In this document: positions 1 through 5,343 of the stretch, one piece after another | Position numbering within the stretch: position 1 is the first letter of the stretch | Layout: every line of letters starts with the position of its first letter | Source of the DNA: DATKYV01 sp035528275 | GTDB taxonomy: Bacteria; Acidobacteriota; Terriglobia; UBA7540 | Assembly (NCBI GenBank): GCA_035528275.1 | Contig: DATKYV010000300.1 | Location: 1 to 7,437 of the forward strand | Length of the DNA stretch: 7,437 nucleotides | Direction of reading: 5' to 3' | Position numbers and translations under genes: made by a program | Notes under the pieces: generated by a model | Seen by the model: the letters and a program-made list of their open reading frames with translations, nothing else | Told to the model about the DNA's origin: nothing | The model's database searches: none

Positions 1-225
1 GTCAGCTTCCCGCTCTTTCTTCTGCCACTCGGGTGTCCAGAACCAGCGTTGGTCTTTGGGGACCAGGCTCGCGGGGATCATCTCCACCCGGTCGTCCACC
101 AGCCGCATCAGCATGTAATCGCCTTTCTTGATGCGCAGCGCCTTGGAGATTCGGCGAGGAATGGTGAGCTGCTGTTTGGCGCCCACGCGGATCGCTTCTT
201 CAAGGTAGGCTTTGGTTTTGGGCAT
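1..225 (-). CDS. AbrB/SpoVT-type DNA-binding protein (3' end outside window)
   Basis: Seventy-five codons are open from an ATG at 225 to the left edge, so the C-terminus is missing. The protein starts MPKTKAYLEEAIRVGAKQQL. Residues about 15-50 fit the swapped-hairpin AbrB/MazE/SpoVT fold: a basic 'QLTIPRRISKALRIKKGDYM' stretch is the usual 'vtIPkeirekLgikeGD' signature, followed by a short beta strand (DRVEMIPAS). Members are small DNA-binding dimers that act as transition-state regulators or as antitoxins of toxin-antitoxin pairs; a toxin partner, if any, would lie left of the window. The Trp-rich tail (WFWTPEWQKK, residues 61-70) resembles the acidic/aromatic tail by which antitoxins contact toxins, which is an inference. 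A GAGGA ribosome site lies just upstream of the ATG and a promoter sits at 252-280, so it is transcribed separately from mnmG. Confidence 0.8.
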   Translation of the reverse strand, partial: MPKTKAYLEEAIRVGAKQQLTIPRRISKALRIKKGDYMLMRLVDDRVEMIPASLVPKDQRWFWTPEWQKKEREAD

Positions 226-251
226 TCGAGTCCTCTTTTCCCGACTTTCCG

Positions 252-280
252 ATTTTCCGACTCCAGCCGCCTCCTGTCAA
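252..280 (-). promoter_or_regulatory. Predicted sigma-70 promoter of the AbrB-type gene
   Basis: Read on the minus strand, a perfect TTGACA (275-280) is followed after exactly 17 bases by GAAAAT (252-257), which matches four of six -10 positions. Transcription would start near 245, about 20 bases before the ATG at 225, leaving room for the GAGGA ribosome site. The stretch also holds loosely repeated TTTCCGA units on the plus strand (241-262). Confidence 0.55.
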
Positions 281-300
281 GGCGAGAAACCATGAAAGGC

Positions 301-326
301 CGCAGGTTTGAAGGACGAAACCTGCG
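301..326 (-). terminator. Hairpin directly after the mnmG stop codon
   Basis: CGCAGGTTT (301-309) and AAACCTGCG (318-326) form a perfect 9-bp stem with an 8-base loop. The stem begins at the base after the mnmG TAG stop (327-329). On the minus strand it is followed by GCCTTTC, so the T-tract is poor. It may act as a weak intrinsic terminator or a 3'-end stabiliser separating mnmG from the AbrB-type gene. Confidence 0.5.
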
Positions 327-2363
327 CTACAAGGGCATCTGTTCGGCGGCGCGGCGCTGGAAAAGCTCGATGTAGCAGTTGACCAGGGAAACGGCGGCGG
401 GGGTGATGCCGGGGATGCGCGAGGCCTGGCCGAGGGTGAGCGGCCGGACGCGCGTGAGTTTCTCCACCACCTCTCGCGAGAGCCCGGAAACCTTGTGGTA
501 GTCGAACCAGTCGGGAATGCGACGGGCTTCGGCGCGCTTCATGCGCTCGATCTGCTTTTCCTGCTGCTGGAGGTAGCCCTCGTATTTGAAGTCTGTCTCC
601 ACGCGCCGGGCTTCTTCGGATGAAAGTAGCGGCGGCTTTATGCCGCCATTCGCGGCGTGGCGGGTTAAACCCGCCTCTACAGATCCAAGCCCTTCATTGA
701 CCCATTCCATCAAATCGTCAATGCTCAGTTCCGGGCGCTTCAAAAGCTGCGCGCCGGTGAGCGTTGCCGGACCCACAAAAGTCCCGCCGTTCGCCAGGCC
801 GATTCGCGTGTAGATTTCCCGGCCCAGGCGCGAATCCGGATCGAGGCGGCTTTCCAGCAGAAATTTGGCCGCCGCCGAAATTCGTTTTTGCTTTTCCAGA
901 AACGTCTCGTAGTCCTTCTGCTTGATGGTCCCCACCTGATAGCCCAGCGGCAGCAGGCGCTCGTCGGCGTTGTCGATGCGCAGGTGAAGGCGAAACTCGG
1001 CGCGCGAGGTAAACATGCGGTAGGGTTCGTCCACGCCTTTGCTGACCAAATCGTCGATCAGGATGCCGGTGTAGCCCTGCGTGCGGTCGATGGTGACGTG
1101 CTCCTTGCCCTCGACGCACCGCGCGGCGTTGATGCCCGCCATGATGCCCTGGCAGCCCGCCTCTTCGTAGCCCGTTGTGCCGTTGATCTGGCCGGCGAGA
1201 AAAAGGTTCCGAACTTTCTTGGTCTCGAGCCAGGGAGTGAGTTCGGTGGGTTGCACCATGTCGTACTCGATGGCGTAGCCGGGGCGAATCATCTCCGCGT
1301 TTTCGAGTCCGGGAATGGAGTGCACCATCGCCGCCTGCACGTCAATGGGCATGGAGGTGGCCATGCCGTTCACGTAGATTTCGTAGGTGTCCATGCCCTC
1401 CGGCTCGAGGAAAAGCTGATGCTGCGCCTTGTCGGGGAACTTGACGATCTTGTCTTCAATGGAGGGGCAATAGCGCGGCCCGATGCTCTTGATCTGCCCG
1501 GAATAGAGCGGGGCGCGATGCACGTTCTCGCGAATGATGCGATGCGTCTCGGCGTTGGTGTAGGTGATCCAGCAGACGGTCTGCGGTTGGGTGATCGCCC
1601 GAGTGCGAAAGCTGAAGGGTGTGGGAACGGGGTCGCCGCGCTGCACCTGGAATCGGGAGAAGTCAATGGTGCGCGCGTCGAGGCGCGGCGGCGTGCCGGT
1701 CTTGAGCCTCCCGACCTCAAAACCCAGGCCACGCAGCGCTTCGCCCAACAGCACCGACGGCGGCTCGCCCGAGCGCCCGGCGGGATATTGCTGCTCGCCG
1801 CAGTGGATGAGCCCGTTGAGGAAAGTCCCGGTAGTCACGATCACGGCGCCGGCCTCGACCGTGCGCCCGTCGCGCAAGCGGATGCCGCGCACACGGCGGT
1901 AGGGGAGCCCTTCGGGCTCCCGCGGGAGGGCGGCCTGCCCCGGCAATCTCGGGGAGCCCTCCCCTACCAAGACCAAATCCACAACCTCCGCCTGCTTGAT
2001 GCGCAGGTTGGGCTCGGACTCGAGCACCTGTCGCATCTTCGCGCGATACTGCTTCTTGTCGGCCTGGGCGCGCGGTGACCAGACGGCAGGACCGCGGCTG
2101 GTATTGAGCAGGCGGAACTGGATGCCCACGGCGTCGATGACCTCGCCCATCACGCCGCCCAACGCATCGATTTCGCGCACCAGGTGTCCCTTGGCGATTC
2201 CGCCCACCGCGGGGTTGCATGACATCTGCGCGATCAGGTCGAGGTTGATGGTATAGAGCGCCGTGCGCAGGCCCATGCGCGCCGCCGCCATCGCCGCCTC
2301 GCACCCCGCGTGCCCCGCGCCCACCACAACGACATCGTAGTTCTCCGAGAAACTCAAGGGCAT
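327..2363 (-). CDS. mnmG: tRNA uridine-5-carboxymethylaminomethyl(34) synthesis enzyme MnmG (GidA)
   Basis: MnmG, with MnmE, installs the (carboxymethyl)aminomethyl group on U34 of tRNAs reading split codon boxes, using FAD, NADH and a folate one-carbon donor in the cytoplasm. The 678-residue protein has the N-terminal FAD motif GAGHAG (residues 15-20), the conserved Cys49 in MSCNPAVGG, KTGTPPR (221-227), Cys299 in GPRYCPSIEDK, and AGQINGTTGYEEAGCQG. The C-terminal MnmE/tRNA-binding helical part ends with GQASRIPGITPAA. It is about 50 residues longer than E. coli MnmG (629 by memory). The excess maps to two palindromic repeats translated in frame, at residues ~132-156 and ~561-580. ATG 2363 follows a weak GGTGGGA ribosome site and an extended -10. 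No rsmG or parA neighbour is present. A decayed copy of its 5' end lies at 4969-5240. Confidence 0.97.
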   Translation of the reverse strand: MPLSFSENYDVVVVGAGHAGCEAAMAAARMGLRTALYTINLDLIAQMSCNPAVGGIAKGHLVREIDALGGVMGEVIDAVGIQFRLLNTSRGPAVWSPRAQADKKQYRAKMRQVLESEPNLRIKQAEVVDLVLVGEGSPRLPGQAALPREPEGLPYRRVRGIRLRDGRTVEAGAVIVTTGTFLNGLIHCGEQQYPAGRSGEPPSVLLGEALRGLGFEVGRLKTGTPPRLDARTIDFSRFQVQRGDPVPTPFSFRTRAITQPQTVCWITYTNAETHRIIRENVHRAPLYSGQIKSIGPRYCPSIEDKIVKFPDKAQHQLFLEPEGMDTYEIYVNGMATSMPIDVQAAMVHSIPGLENAEMIRPGYAIEYDMVQPTELTPWLETKKVRNLFLAGQINGTTGYEEAGCQGIMAGINAARCVEGKEHVTIDRTQGYTGILIDDLVSKGVDEPYRMFTSRAEFRLHLRIDNADERLLPLGYQVGTIKQKDYETFLEKQKRISAAAKFLLESRLDPDSRLGREIYTRIGLANGGTFVGPATLTGAQLLKRPELSIDDLMEWVNEGLGSVEAGLTRHAANGGIKPPLLSSEEARRVETDFKYEGYLQQQEKQIERMKRAEARRIPDWFDYHKVSGLSREVVEKLTRVRPLTLGQASRIPGITPAAVSLVNCYIELFQRRAAEQMPL
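624..682 (-). repeat. Palindromic repeat inserted in frame in mnmG (CTGTAG family)
   Basis: On the minus strand the element begins CTGTAGAGGCGGG (682 downward) and ends CCGCCGCTACTTTC. Its two arms are imperfect inverted repeats, with about 19 of 23 positions matching: GTAGAGGCGGGTTTAACCCG against GTAGCGGCGGCTTTATGCCG. It is translated as roughly residues 561-580 of MnmG (SVEAGLTRHAANGGIKPPLL). E. coli MnmG goes from the RRPEMTYEKL region to VKYEGY here without this stretch. The ends match the intergenic element at 5275-5343. Confidence 0.75.
1898..1968. repeat. GGTAGGGGAG palindromic repeat inserted in frame in mnmG
   Basis: GGTAGGGGAG (1898-1907) and CTCCCCTACC (1959-1968) are perfect 10-base terminal inverted repeats. 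Between them are further complementary blocks such as GGGAGCCC/GGGCTCCC and the short hairpin GAGCCCttcGGGCTC. The element is read through as about residues 132-156 of MnmG (GEGSPRLPGQAALPREPEGL and flanks). This lies between two strands of the FAD-domain region, where E. coli MnmG has a short turn. The family differs from the CTGTAG repeats but has a similar architecture. Confidence 0.75.
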
Positions 2364-2395
2364 CGTTATGAATTCCCACCCGACGACAGACAGTC

Positions 2396-2404
2396 ATTTT
2401 AGCA
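2396..2404 (-). promoter_or_regulatory. Predicted extended -10 promoter of mnmG
   Basis: The minus strand reads TGCTAAAAT, which is a TGn extended -10 followed by TAAAAT (five of six consensus bases). No convincing -35 is found at 16-18 bases. Transcription would start near 2389, giving a leader of about 26 bases before the ATG at 2363. Confidence 0.4.
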
Positions 2405-2476
2405 GGTTGCCAGTCAATTCGCATCGCGCACGGAGGTAGTGATGACGGGCAGGGTACGGTTCGAACCACATCGAAT

Positions 2477-2499
2477 GACGACCGCCACGGGCGGTCGTC
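2477..2499. other. Strong hairpin in the mnmG/arsR-type intergenic region
   Basis: GACGACCGCC (2477-2486) and GGCGGTCGTC (2490-2499) form a perfect 10-bp GC-rich stem with a 3-base loop. The plus strand continues CTTCGCTG, with no T-run. It lies upstream of both divergent genes, outside their predicted transcripts, so its role is unclear. An insulating terminator for unseen transcripts, a protein-binding palindrome or a short repeat are all possible. Nothing else recognisable is present between 2405 and 2600. Confidence 0.5.
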
Positions 2500-2600
2500 T
2501 TCGCTGCGCCCTGCGACCGGATCTGCTCGCTTATTGACCCGCTAAGTGCGTCTGTGAATCTGCAGCGCGGAGCTACCTAACGATCACCGCCGAGAACCCA

Positions 2601-2630
2601 TTGACAAGTTGATTTGAATATGCAAATATA
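2601..2630 (+). promoter_or_regulatory. Predicted promoter of the ArsR-type gene
   Basis: A perfect TTGACA (2601-2606) is followed by an AT-rich -10 candidate at 17-18 bases (AAATAT 2624-2629 or AATATA 2625-2630). Transcription would start near 2637. That is downstream of the TTG at 2614 that would open a longer reading frame, so it supports the ATG at 2665 as the real start. Confidence 0.55.
2616..2630. promoter_or_regulatory. Candidate ArsR operator, site 1
   Basis: GAATATGCAAATATA contains the palindrome ATAT-gcaa-ATAT and covers the spacer end and -10 of the promoter. ArsR-family repressors typically bind AT-rich palindromes at this position of their own promoter. Twelve of its 15 bases are repeated at 3026-3040. 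Confidence 0.5.
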
Positions 2631-2664
2631 CCTCGGTCTGGTATCGCTCCAGGCAAGGAGAGGA

Positions 2665-2994
2665 ATGCCCGATTTGGGTCAGTTCAAAGCCGAGTTTTTC
2701 AAGGCTCTAGCTCATCCGTTGCGCATCCAGATACTGGATGCTTTACGGGACGGGGAGATCAGTGTCAATGAGTTGGGAACCCGGCTGGGTGTTGAGCAGA
2801 GCACGCTCTCACAGCAACTGGCCGTTCTCCGAAGCCGCAGCATCGTCGTGGGCAGGAAGAATGGAACGAACGTCTTCTACTCCGTGCCCGACGGGGCAAT
2901 CTTTCGCATGCTCGACGTTGCCAAGGAAATTTTCAACAACCATCTAGTCGGCGTCAAGGACATGCTGTCGCAACTGGAAGAAACCGTGATGTAG
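2665..2994 (+). CDS. ArsR/SmtB-family winged-helix transcriptional regulator
   Basis: From ATG 2665 the protein has 109 residues, starting MPDLGQFKAEFFKALAHPLR. The start is supported by AAGGAGAGG immediately upstream and by the promoter at 2601-2630; the frame could be extended to a TTG at 2614, but that lies before the predicted transcription start. The ArsR signature is clear: 'FKALAHPLRIQILDAL' (helix 1-2), 'ISVNELGTRLGV' and 'EQSTLSQQLAVLRSRSIVVG' (helix-turn-helix), then the wing 'RKNGTNVFYSV'. No ELCVCDL cysteine motif or other obvious metal site is visible, so the signal it senses is unknown. Members are cytoplasmic dimers that leave the operator when bound by ligand, metal or oxidant. 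It is first of six co-directional genes and probably represses itself and possibly the downstream cluster. Confidence 0.9.
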   Translation: MPDLGQFKAEFFKALAHPLRIQILDALRDGEISVNELGTRLGVEQSTLSQQLAVLRSRSIVVGRKNGTNVFYSVPDGAIFRMLDVAKEIFNNHLVGVKDMLSQLEETVM

Positions 2995-3025
2995 GCAACC
3001 AATTATTTTTTTCCATCATCAATGT

Positions 3026-3040
3026 GAATGTTCGAATATA
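3026..3040. promoter_or_regulatory. Candidate ArsR operator, site 2
   Basis: GAATGTTCGAATATA matches site 1 at 12 of 15 positions and contains the near-perfect palindrome ATgTTCGAAtAT (3028-3039). It lies between the ArsR-type gene and the cold-shock-like gene. No good -35 was found around it, so it could be an operator for a weak promoter of the downstream genes. Confidence 0.4.
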
Positions 3041-3155
3041 GGGATGTTTGCTTGTTTTGAAAAATGCAGCTCCCGAGTTGTGCAGGTTCTTGTGGGATAA
3101 CCCCACTTCGGCGAGCTGACGTGAGCTGTGGACTCTTTCGCAAGGGACGACTCCG
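3041..3155 (+). promoter_or_regulatory. Structured 5' leader before the cold-shock-like gene
   Basis: The 115 bases before ATG 3156 contain a 5-bp stem GTGGG/CCCAC (3092-3096 with 3102-3106, 5-base loop). They also contain a 14-base near-palindrome AGCTGACGTGAGCT (3114-3127, 12 of 14 symmetric). Long structured leaders are known for CspA-type genes, where they control expression with temperature. No riboswitch class was recognised. Confidence 0.25.
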
Positions 3156-3413
3156 ATGCGAGGATCAATTACCCGCTTGGTCAAGAAGCAAGGCTTCGGC
3201 TTCATCCTGGGCGAGGATGGCTGCGAAGTCTATTTCGAGCGCACGGGGCTTAGCGGGTTGGACATCGCCGGTCTTTCCGTAGGGAAGTGGGTTGAATACG
3301 AAATCCAATACGGGTTTGAAAGATTGCGAGCCGTAAACGTCAAGGCCGTGGGAGGGGGAGAAGCTTCAACGCGGGCGTTCCCGGCAGCCCACGGCGGGAC
3401 TAGCCATTCTTAG
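3156..3413 (+). CDS. Cold-shock-domain-like nucleic-acid-binding protein
   Basis: The 85-residue product matches the CspA-type beta barrel over residues 3-65. MRGSITRLVKKQGFGFILGE corresponds to the first strands with the RNP1-like KxGFGFI core, and EVYFERTGLSGLDIAGLSVG corresponds to the RNP2 strand (VFVHFS in CspA) and the following loop. 'KWVEYEIQYGFERLRAVNVKAV' matches the closing strands. The usual 'V-K-W-F' opening and the RNP2 His are changed (TRLVKK; VYFER), so it is a divergent member. The family binds single-stranded RNA or DNA, acting as RNA chaperones or antiterminators. The last ~17 residues are Gly/Ser/Ala-rich and probably disordered. AAGGGA lies 8 bases before the ATG. The MerR-type gene begins 26 bases downstream, suggesting one transcript. 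Confidence 0.75.
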   Translation: MRGSITRLVKKQGFGFILGEDGCEVYFERTGLSGLDIAGLSVGKWVEYEIQYGFERLRAVNVKAVGGGEASTRAFPAAHGGTSHS

Positions 3414-3439
3414 GAGCATTTGAGGAGGTTGTCGAGCGT

Positions 3440-3688
3440 ATGCCAGACTATTTTCTTGCCGAGCATCTCGCCGCCAAGCTGGGCTTGTCGCTGGAGCAAT
3501 TGGCGGACTTTGAGGCGCAGGGCGTTATACGACGTGTCGTGAAGAATGGTCGCACCTACTATTCCTCACAAGATTTTTATCGGCTAAAGGGCGTGCTTTA
3601 CTTCGTGCGCGACAAGGGCCTCAGCGTGCGGGAAGCGCGAAGTCGAGTGACGCCGCGAACCAGGTTGGCCTCTGCTCCTCGGTGTTAG
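3440..3688 (+). CDS. Small MerR-type helix-turn-helix protein
   Basis: This 82-residue protein is almost only a MerR-type DNA-binding head. 'FLAEHLAAKLGLSLEQLADF' forms the helix-turn-helix, 'EAQGVIRRVVKNGRTYYSSQ' the wing, and 'DFYRLKGVLYFVRDKGLSVR' the second helical pair, equivalent to 'ngyRlYseeDlerLrlI..Lr.lGlsl.eI' of MerR. The long dimerisation helix and ligand domain are absent; the C-terminus (TPRTRLASAPRC) is short and without pattern. It may be a naturally small member like HspR or CbpM-type adaptors, or a 3'-shortened gene. GAGGAGG lies 11 bases before ATG 3440, slightly far. Spacing of 26 bases to the gene before and 18 to the next suggests co-transcription with the cold-shock-like and omega-like genes. 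Confidence 0.7.
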   Translation: MPDYFLAEHLAAKLGLSLEQLADFEAQGVIRRVVKNGRTYYSSQDFYRLKGVLYFVRDKGLSVREARSRVTPRTRLASAPRC

Positions 3689-3706
3689 GACGGAGGGGAG
3701 ATAAAC

Positions 3707-4018
3707 ATGTCAGATCGGGTTGACTTGCTGAATCGGGCCGACCACTCTTCCACCAGTCCTTTCCTGTTGTGCAATATCGTCGCCCGGCGCGCCCGGCAGA
3801 TGGCAACGACGCGATCGGTAAGCGTCTCCCCGGAACTGATCAATTTGGTGTTCGCCGAATACTTTGAGGGCAGGATAAGGTGTGAGGTGAGCGGGCCAGG
3901 TCCTGGTCGGGCATTTCCCGGTGTAAACGTTGTGAAGAGAGCGGATCGAAAGCACCCGGTGGCAGCCGCCACTGCTTCCGCCTCCGAGAGAGTCTTGGAG
4001 CCTGTGGCGTCCGGCTAG
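3707..4018 (+). CDS. RNA polymerase omega-subunit-like protein (RpoZ family)
   Basis: The 103-residue protein has the central signature of bacterial omega. 'SPFLLCNIVARRARQM' at residues ~17-32 matches 'nrF.Lv.vaakRARqL' of RpoZ, and 'SPELINLVFAEYFEGRIRCE' (residues ~41-60) corresponds to 'kp..iAl.Ei..Gki'. Omega wraps the C-terminal tail of beta-prime and helps RNA polymerase assembly and, in some bacteria, ppGpp response. The 'TTRSVSVSPELI' middle is divergent and the last 43 residues match nothing I know. The housekeeping rpoZ usually sits next to gmk or spoT; here it follows a MerR-type and a cold-shock-like gene, so this looks like an accessory paralogue (inference). GGAGGGGAG lies about 6 bases before the ATG. 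Confidence 0.6.
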   Translation: MSDRVDLLNRADHSSTSPFLLCNIVARRARQMATTRSVSVSPELINLVFAEYFEGRIRCEVSGPGPGRAFPGVNVVKRADRKHPVAAATASASERVLEPVASG

Positions 4019-4109
4019 CGCGCGCGGGCTTAGGGAGTGCCCGTAAGCGCCCAGACCGGCCCGGCAGTTCGGCGGGCGGATGGTGAGTTGATAGGAGGCC
4101 CGTGGGCAT

Positions 4110-4466
4110 ATGTACCTGCTAGAAGAGTACCTCGCGGCAATCCTTATTGCGGTTTTCTTGGGTTTCGCAGGCTCAGTAATTCTCCTGGTTCTCTCGACGC
4201 TGATCACCGAAACACGCCTTCTCGACCGGGCGCTTCCCCAGGGCGTCGTCACGCTCCCGCCCCATTGGCCCAGGCTGTGGCTGTTCATGAGATTGGCCCG
4301 TAGGTGGCGAGAATTGCCGCCAGCCCTATTGGGCCGCCTAAGCTTGTGGTGGCGGCGAGTCAATTTTGGGCTGTGGACATACTCTGCCTGGAAACCCTCT
4401 CGCCGTGAAGGCGTCGCACGAGAGCAAAACATCGATGAAAAGGCCGTCAACGAACGGCAGAAGTAA
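4110..4466 (+). CDS. Small membrane protein, one N-terminal TM helix, unknown function
   Basis: I do not recognise a family. The 118-residue product begins MYLLEEYLAAILIAVFLGFA and has one long hydrophobic helix at about residues 7-32, then a basic, Trp-rich part (PHWPRLWLFMRLARRWRELP, LSLWWRR, FGLWTYSAW). It ends in a charged tail from residue ~95. The many Arg next to Trp suggest a membrane-surface amphipathic region on the cytoplasmic face. An AGGAGG site ends 11 bases before ATG 4110. It follows the omega-like gene after 91 bases that contain a small CGGGC/GCCCG hairpin (4025-4043), so it may still belong to the same transcript. Coding is supported by the good ribosome site and the coherent hydrophobic profile only. 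Confidence 0.55.
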   Translation: MYLLEEYLAAILIAVFLGFAGSVILLVLSTLITETRLLDRALPQGVVTLPPHWPRLWLFMRLARRWRELPPALLGRLSLWWRRVNFGLWTYSAWKPSRREGVAREQNIDEKAVNERQK

Positions 4467-4682
4467 CAGGCCAGCGACTTCAGTGTGAACGGTACCCGAG
4501 GGCACGGTGAACAGTTGGGATAGGGGCTCTAATTTCTCACCCAACCGAATCTGACTAAACCCAGCCCCGCGGGTGCTGACGCCCGGGAGCCTTGGCACGC
4601 TGACTGGATCTCTTGATTTTGGAACAGAGCGAACCCCCTGCTTCATTTTCCGCAGGGTGTCGCCCAAAGTGGAGGCTAACGC
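4467..4682. other. Intergenic gap with no recognised element
   Basis: These 216 bases hold only weak inverted repeats, for example GTTGGG (4514-4519) with CCCAAC (4540-4545). I found no convincing promoter, terminator or RNA. The gap suggests that the coiled-coil gene may be a separate transcription unit. Confidence 0.3.
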
Positions 4683-4961
4683 ATGGACCAGAAGATGAAG
4701 GTCGTCGTAATCATCGCTGTGATTTGCGCCGCGCTCGCCGGTTTCTTTGCCTATCGCTTGTCAGTGGTAACGGACGAAAACTCGCGGTTGCAGGAACAGG
4801 TGGCAACGCTGCAGCAGGAGAGCTCAAAGCTTAAGAGCCAGCTTGACGAACTCTCAGCCGCCCAAGCCACTCTGCAACGCGACTACGAGAGTGTGGAGGC
4901 TGAGAACGAGGAGCTGAAGGCCAAGCACGGCAGGCCCGCAAAGGCGGCGTCAATGCGTTAG
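4683..4961 (+). CDS. Membrane-anchored coiled-coil protein, unknown function
   Basis: The 92-residue product opens MDQKMKVVVIIAVICAALAG, a short basic N-terminus and one transmembrane helix (residues ~6-24, ending FFAYRL). A continuous coiled coil follows from about residue 30 to 80, with heptad hydrophobics in 'NSRLQEQVATLQQESSKLKS' and 'QLDELSAAQATLQRDYESVE', then a basic tail. The organisation resembles FtsB/FtsL-type or Lpp-like small envelope proteins, but no specific family is recognised. The coiled coil would lie outside the membrane. GGAGG at 4671-4675 is 7 bases from the ATG. The stop at 4959-4961 is about 8 bases before the mnmG-like fragment starts, so the rearrangement boundary lies right at its 3' end. 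Confidence 0.65.
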   Translation: MDQKMKVVVIIAVICAALAGFFAYRLSVVTDENSRLQEQVATLQQESSKLKSQLDELSAAQATLQRDYESVEAENEELKAKHGRPAKAASMR

Positions 4962-4968
4962 GCGACTA

Positions 4969-5240
4969 CGCGGCAGGATGTACTGAGCAGGGGATTGGAT
5001 ATCCACGGCGTGAACTACGCCAACCATCACCCCGCCCAAAGCGTCGATTTCGCGCACCAGATGCCTTTTGGCGATTCCGCCCACCGCAGGGTTGCAGGAC
5101 ATCTGCGCAATCAGGTCGAGGTTGATGGTATAGAGCGCCGTGCGCAGCCCCATGCGCGCCGCCGCCATCGCCGCCTCGCACCCCGCGTGCCCCGCGCCCA
5201 CCACCACCACATCGTATTTTTCCGTAAAACCCGAAACCAT
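4969..5240 (-). pseudogene. mnmG: Decayed copy of the mnmG 5' end
   Basis: From an ATG at 5240 the minus strand reads MVSGFTEKYDVVVVGAGHAG and continues parallel to MnmG residues 7-80. Aligning 5028-5224 with 2151-2347 by eye gives 15 differences in 197 positions (about 92% identity). Changes include Gly to Arg in the conserved AK-G-HLVREIDALGG segment and a run of substitutions after GGVM. Just after DIQ the frame slips relative to mnmG (IQFRLLNTSRG becomes IQSPAQYILPR), and homology stops near 4969. The catalytic remainder is absent, so no functional MnmG is made. It lies in the same orientation as the intact gene, with the six-gene block between them. Its upstream sequence is the repeat cluster, not the mnmG promoter. 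Confidence 0.9.
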
Positions 5241-5244
5241 GTTT

Positions 5245-5343
5245 CTGTAGCGGCGACCTTCAGGTAGCCACTTGCTGTAGCGGCGGCGTCCTCGCCGCCG
5301 AACGAATGATCTGCCAGCGACGATGAGGACATCGCCGCTACAG
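5245..5343. repeat. CTGTAGCGGCG repeat cluster upstream of the mnmG fragment
   Basis: CTGTAGCGGCG occurs directly at 5245-5255 and 5275-5285 and inverted (CGCCGCTACAG) at 5333-5343. The 5275-5343 unit is an imperfect palindrome with arms of about 26 bases, about 21 of them matching and including GTCCTC/GAGGAC, around a loop of about 17 bases. Its ends match the element inside mnmG at 624-682, so at least two members of one repeat family lie in this window. Confidence 0.8.

Noticed and set aside
888..2078. A 396-codon open frame on the plus strand
   Set aside because: It is fully antisense to mnmG, which has complete family similarity; its His/Gly/Val/Ala-rich translation is typical of the complement of GC-rich codons.
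2614..2664. TTG at 2614 as start of the ArsR-type protein
   Set aside because: It lies inside the predicted promoter (before the transcription start near 2637); ATG 2665 has a strong AAGGAGAGG site.
3710..4450. A 246-codon open frame on the minus strand
   Set aside because: It is antisense to the omega-like and membrane-protein genes; those have good ribosome sites and recognisable features, while the minus-strand product has none.
4591..4607. Sigma-54-like promoter (TTGGCACGCTGACTGG)
   Set aside because: The -24 half (TGGCACG) is good, but the expected GC of the -12 element is absent at the right spacing.
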